Source: Victivallales bacterium
Lineage (GTDB): Bacteria > Verrucomicrobiota > Lentisphaeria > Oligosphaerales > Oligosphaeraceae
Reading direction: 5' to 3'
NCBI GenBank assembly: GCA_017458805.1
Contig: JAFTAC010000430.1
Span: 1-7,224, forward strand
DNA: 7,224 nt
The notes beneath the pieces are model-generated. The model had not been told where the DNA came from, did no database searches, and worked only from the letters and a program-made list of their open reading frames with translations. The translations under genes were made by a program, and so were the position numbers. Shown piece after piece: positions 4,684 through 7,224 of the stretch. Each line of letters opens with the position of its first letter. Positions within the stretch are counted from its first letter, which is position 1.

Positions 4684-7134
4684 ATGAAACAACCGCACAG
4701 ATTCGTTTTTTGCAGCCACAATGTGTTAAGCGCATGTTTGCTGTTGTTCAGCTTCTGGCTTTCCGCAGCTGAACTGAAATTGGCCTCGGGCGGCAAGGCG
4801 CTTTTCAAAATCGCTCTTCCTGAGCAACAGAACAAGTTCGATGTTTTCGCGGCGGAGGATTTGCAGAGCTATCTTGGGCGCATGGCAGATGCTTCCTTCC
4901 AAATCGTCAAAGAGGCGGAGCTGGCTTCAGGAGAAGCTGCCATATACCTCGGGCAGACACAGGCCGCCAAGAAGCTGGGGCTCTCTGCCGTAAAATTCGC
5001 ACGCGAGGAGTGGTGCATCAAATGCGACGGCGACAACTCGCTGATTGTCACAGGCGGGCAGCCTATCGGCGCCTTCTATGGCGCATGGGCCGTGCTCAAC
5101 CACCTCGGCGCATACGCGCTCACCTGGGACCAGGATGCCATCCCCCACAAGCCCGAACTGCTCTATGACGGCTTCGAGGAGCGGCGGAAACCCGCTTTCG
5201 GCGGACGCATGATCTACGACCACCAGGTGAGCGATATTCTTCGCTCGGGTTCCGACCGCTCTGTGCTGGACACCTACTACCGTTGGATTCTGCGAAACTA
5301 TGTGAACGGACGCCAGGACAACGCCCCGATGCCCTACTACGTCAGCGGCGTCTTCCACATCCCCCATCCGCGCCAATACCACTCCCTGGAGAGCTATCTC
5401 CCAGCGGACAAGTACTTCAAGGAGCATCCTGAATACTACTGGATGACGGACAGCGGAAAACGTGAGCCGCCGCCCCGCCCAGGCTACAACGGCGGCCTCT
5501 GCATGTCCAACCCCGAGGTCGTGAAGCTTGTGCTTGAAAGGCTGCGCGAGATGATACGGGAGGACCGTGAACGCTTCCCGAAGGAGGAGTGGCCGACTGT
5601 CTATGACATCTCGCGGATGGACGGTTCCAAGTACTTCTGCAAGTGTCCGAAATGCCTTGAAATCGCTGCTGAAGAGGGGTCGCAGCAATCCCTTTTCTAC
5701 CGCTTTCTGAACCAGATTGCAGGTTCCATCCACGACGAATATCCCGAAATCGTCATCCGCACTTTCGGTGACTTGAACGAAAGCAATAATCCAAACCATA
5801 CAAAGCCACTGGACAACATCCTGCTCTGGATTTCAGACAACTACCACATCTCCGACTGCTTCCGCCCCCTGAACAACCCCATCAACGAGGAGGCGCGCGA
5901 CCTTTTGACACGCCGCCAGCAGGATGGCAGGCAGTTTATGATCTGGGACTACTGGAACATGGGCGGAAGGACCTTTTTCACACCGCCCCGCGTGGAGACC
6001 AACTTCGACGCCATCCAGCCCGATTTGCAATACTTCAGGAAAATCGGTGCGACGGACCTTTTCATCGAGGCCTCCACGGATGCCAGCTCGCCGCAGAACT
6101 TCATCCCGCTCTGCTATTTTGTGGCCAATCAGCTAATGGTTGACCCAGAAAGGGATGCGGAGAAGCTGGCCAATGTCTTCATCGACCACTACTTCGGTCC
6201 CAATGCGCCCCTTATGCGCGAGTGGTTCCATGAAATCCGTGCGGGGGTGGCGGTGGAGACACGGCGGCAGCCCTCTCAAGGTGCTGTCCGCTGGAGCTTC
6301 TGCAACGATGCATTCCTGCTCCGCTCGTACAGGAACCTGAAGGCTGCAGCCGCCTCTCTGCCTGAAGGAAACGCTTACCGCAAGCGTATTGAAAACGAAA
6401 TGGTATCGCTCATCTGGGCAATCCTTGCCGACTGGAAGCTATGGAAAGACAAGTTCGAGGAAAATGGCGTCAAATGGGAGGCTTTGTCGGCGGAGTGCCA
6501 ACAGTATGCCAAGGCTTTCATCTCCCGCTATGGCGGCAAAAAAGGGCGGATCGACAACATCTATGTCAGCGAATTCGAGGATCGGTTCAACCTCTATGCC
6601 TTGAAGCAGCCCGTCCCTGAAAAGTTCAAAGAGATACCAGAGGACCACCTGCTCATTTTGGGCTATGCGGGCTTCATCTCCAAGGTCACGTACGGGGCAA
6701 GGATTGTGGAGGACAAGGAGGCCATCTGTGGCAGGGCTTTTGCAGGTGCGCACAAGTCTGATGACTACCACGGTGCGAACAAAGTCATCGAGGCATCGGG
6801 TAAATACAAGTTCAAGACCACCTATTTCGAGGCGGCGGGCGCAAAGCTGCTTATCGAAACCGTGCCCGATGAAAAATACCATTGGTACAAGATGGAGGGC
6901 AAGGCCACCATCAAGGCTGAACACTGCTGCGTCTGGGGCCAGGGCTGGGCCATCCACGCCAATCTCAGCCGATTCCACGACCCGAAAACACCCGAAAACA
7001 ACAGCTGGGATGAAGTCTGGATGAGGGTCAAGTTCACAGGTCCTGCATACGTGCCTGGCTCCACGCAGCAGAACGCCATCGTCATCGACCAAGTCGTTTT
7101 TGTAAGAAGCTCTGCTCCTCAAGAGGACAAGTAG
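4684..7134 (+). CDS. Secreted DUF4838 protein, alpha-glucuronidase-like N-terminus, C-terminal beta-rich domain
   Basis: An 816-residue protein of the DUF4838 family, common in Lentisphaerota, Planctomycetes and Bacteroidetes and usually found with polysaccharide-degrading enzymes; its reaction is not established to my knowledge. A signal peptide is seen: basic MKQPHR, hydrophobic core near 14-28, likely cleavage at LSA-AEL (about 28/29). Residues about 30-150 resemble the non-catalytic N-terminal domain of GH67 alpha-glucuronidases (AAEDLQSYLGRM). The DUF4838 core follows, about 170-465, with YYWMTDSGKR, the cysteine cluster CKCPKC (319-324), FGDLNESNNPNH, an IWDYWNMGG segment and DLFIEAS. 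A helical linker leads to a beta-rich domain (about 656-816) that could bind carbohydrate. I chose ATG 4684 because it gives a normal signal peptide and has GGAG 10 nt upstream. ATG 4642, with AAGG 7 nt upstream, would add 14 residues and lengthen the n-region to about 27; TTG 4627 would add 19. It probably acts outside the cytoplasm on uronate-containing glycans (inference). Confidence 0.85.
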   Translation: MKQPHRFVFCSHNVLSACLLLFSFWLSAAELKLASGGKALFKIALPEQQNKFDVFAAEDLQSYLGRMADASFQIVKEAELASGEAAIYLGQTQAAKKLGLSAVKFAREEWCIKCDGDNSLIVTGGQPIGAFYGAWAVLNHLGAYALTWDQDAIPHKPELLYDGFEERRKPAFGGRMIYDHQVSDILRSGSDRSVLDTYYRWILRNYVNGRQDNAPMPYYVSGVFHIPHPRQYHSLESYLPADKYFKEHPEYYWMTDSGKREPPPRPGYNGGLCMSNPEVVKLVLERLREMIREDRERFPKEEWPTVYDISRMDGSKYFCKCPKCLEIAAEEGSQQSLFYRFLNQIAGSIHDEYPEIVIRTFGDLNESNNPNHTKPLDNILLWISDNYHISDCFRPLNNPINEEARDLLTRRQQDGRQFMIWDYWNMGGRTFFTPPRVETNFDAIQPDLQYFRKIGATDLFIEASTDASSPQNFIPLCYFVANQLMVDPERDAEKLANVFIDHYFGPNAPLMREWFHEIRAGVAVETRRQPSQGAVRWSFCNDAFLLRSYRNLKAAAASLPEGNAYRKRIENEMVSLIWAILADWKLWKDKFEENGVKWEALSAECQQYAKAFISRYGGKKGRIDNIYVSEFEDRFNLYALKQPVPEKFKEIPEDHLLILGYAGFISKVTYGARIVEDKEAICGRAFAGAHKSDDYHGANKVIEASGKYKFKTTYFEAAGAKLLIETVPDEKYHWYKMEGKATIKAEHCCVWGQGWAIHANLSRFHDPKTPENNSWDEVWMRVKFTGPAYVPGSTQQNAIVIDQVVFVRSSAPQEDK

Positions 7135-7140
7135 ATTGTA

Positions 7141-7181
7141 GAGGTGAATCATATTGAATACACCAGCACCTCGGCTTTTTT
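7141..7181 (+). terminator. Candidate intrinsic terminator after the DUF4838 gene
   Basis: GAGGTG (7141-7146) pairs with CACCTC (7167-7172), followed after GGC by six T residues at 7176-7181, starting 6 nt past the stop codon. The loop of 20 nt is long and the stem is only 6 bp. A competing pairing of GGTG (7143-7146) with CACC (7161-7164) gives a shorter loop. The run of T and the position right after the stop favour a terminator. The remaining 43 bases (7182-7224) are AT-rich and end in ATGA, which may be the first codon of a next gene, but one codon cannot support a call. Confidence 0.5.
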
Positions 7182-7224
7182 CATAATACCAATTTGCACA
7201 AATCGCAAAAGAAAATTCCGATGA

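Noticed and set aside
4726..4737. Lipobox-like LSAC at residues 15-18 of the DUF4838 protein
   Set aside because: The hydrophobic core follows the cysteine instead of preceding it, so a standard signal peptide cleaved near residue 28 fits better than a lipoprotein signal.
4927..5799. 290-residue open frame on the minus strand opposite the DUF4838 gene
   Set aside because: Antisense shadow of a well-supported gene, with no domain signature and no plausible ribosome binding context.
1..7224. CRISPR arrays, tRNA or rRNA genes, insertion-sequence ends, toxin-antitoxin or phage-defence genes
   Set aside because: I looked for regularly spaced repeats, cloverleaf patterns, terminal inverted repeats with target duplications, and small paired genes in the intergenic regions, and saw none.

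Overview
The window is high-GC, gene-dense bacterial DNA with four protein-coding genes. It has no tRNA, rRNA, CRISPR array or intact mobile element that I can see. The gene mix is a glucuronoyl-esterase-type CE15 protein, a secreted DUF4838 protein and Shine-Dalgarno-led housekeeping genes. This fits a polysaccharide-degrading member of the Planctomycetes/Verrucomicrobia/Lentisphaerae group (PVC), with a Lentisphaerota/Victivallales-like gut or environmental bacterium my best guess. That placement is inference from gene families and base composition; no phylogenetic marker was compared.

Layout. (1) Positions 1211 down to 1, minus strand: a CE15 carbohydrate esterase whose last residues run off the left edge. 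(2) 1212-1367: a 156-bp divergent intergenic region with candidate promoters in both directions and a palindromic, operator-like element over the minus-strand promoter. (3) 1368-2609 and 2619-4424, plus strand: a tight two-gene operon with a 9-nt gap. It encodes an MTA/SAH-type amidohydrolase (deaminase) and a short, divergent NAD-dependent DNA ligase. (4) 4425-4683: a gene-free stretch with one good hairpin and reading frames that look like decayed coding sequence. (5) 4684-7134, plus strand: an exported DUF4838 protein of about 816 residues, followed by a candidate intrinsic terminator and 43 further bases that end in ATGA.

How the genes relate. The deaminase and ligase are probably co-transcribed but share no evident pathway: one recycles nucleosides left by S-adenosylmethionine chemistry, the other seals DNA nicks using NAD+. 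The genes on either side, CE15 and DUF4838, both have a family-level link to uronic-acid-decorated plant polysaccharides such as glucuronoxylan. They are on opposite strands and separated by the housekeeping pair, so they are not one operon. The DUF4838 protein has a signal peptide; the CE15 protein does not.

I found no convincing new multi-gene system. The points most worth checking are the departures of the ligase from canonical LigA motifs, the apparently cytosolic CE15 enzyme, the palindrome in the divergent promoter region, and the unexplained 4425-4683 stretch.
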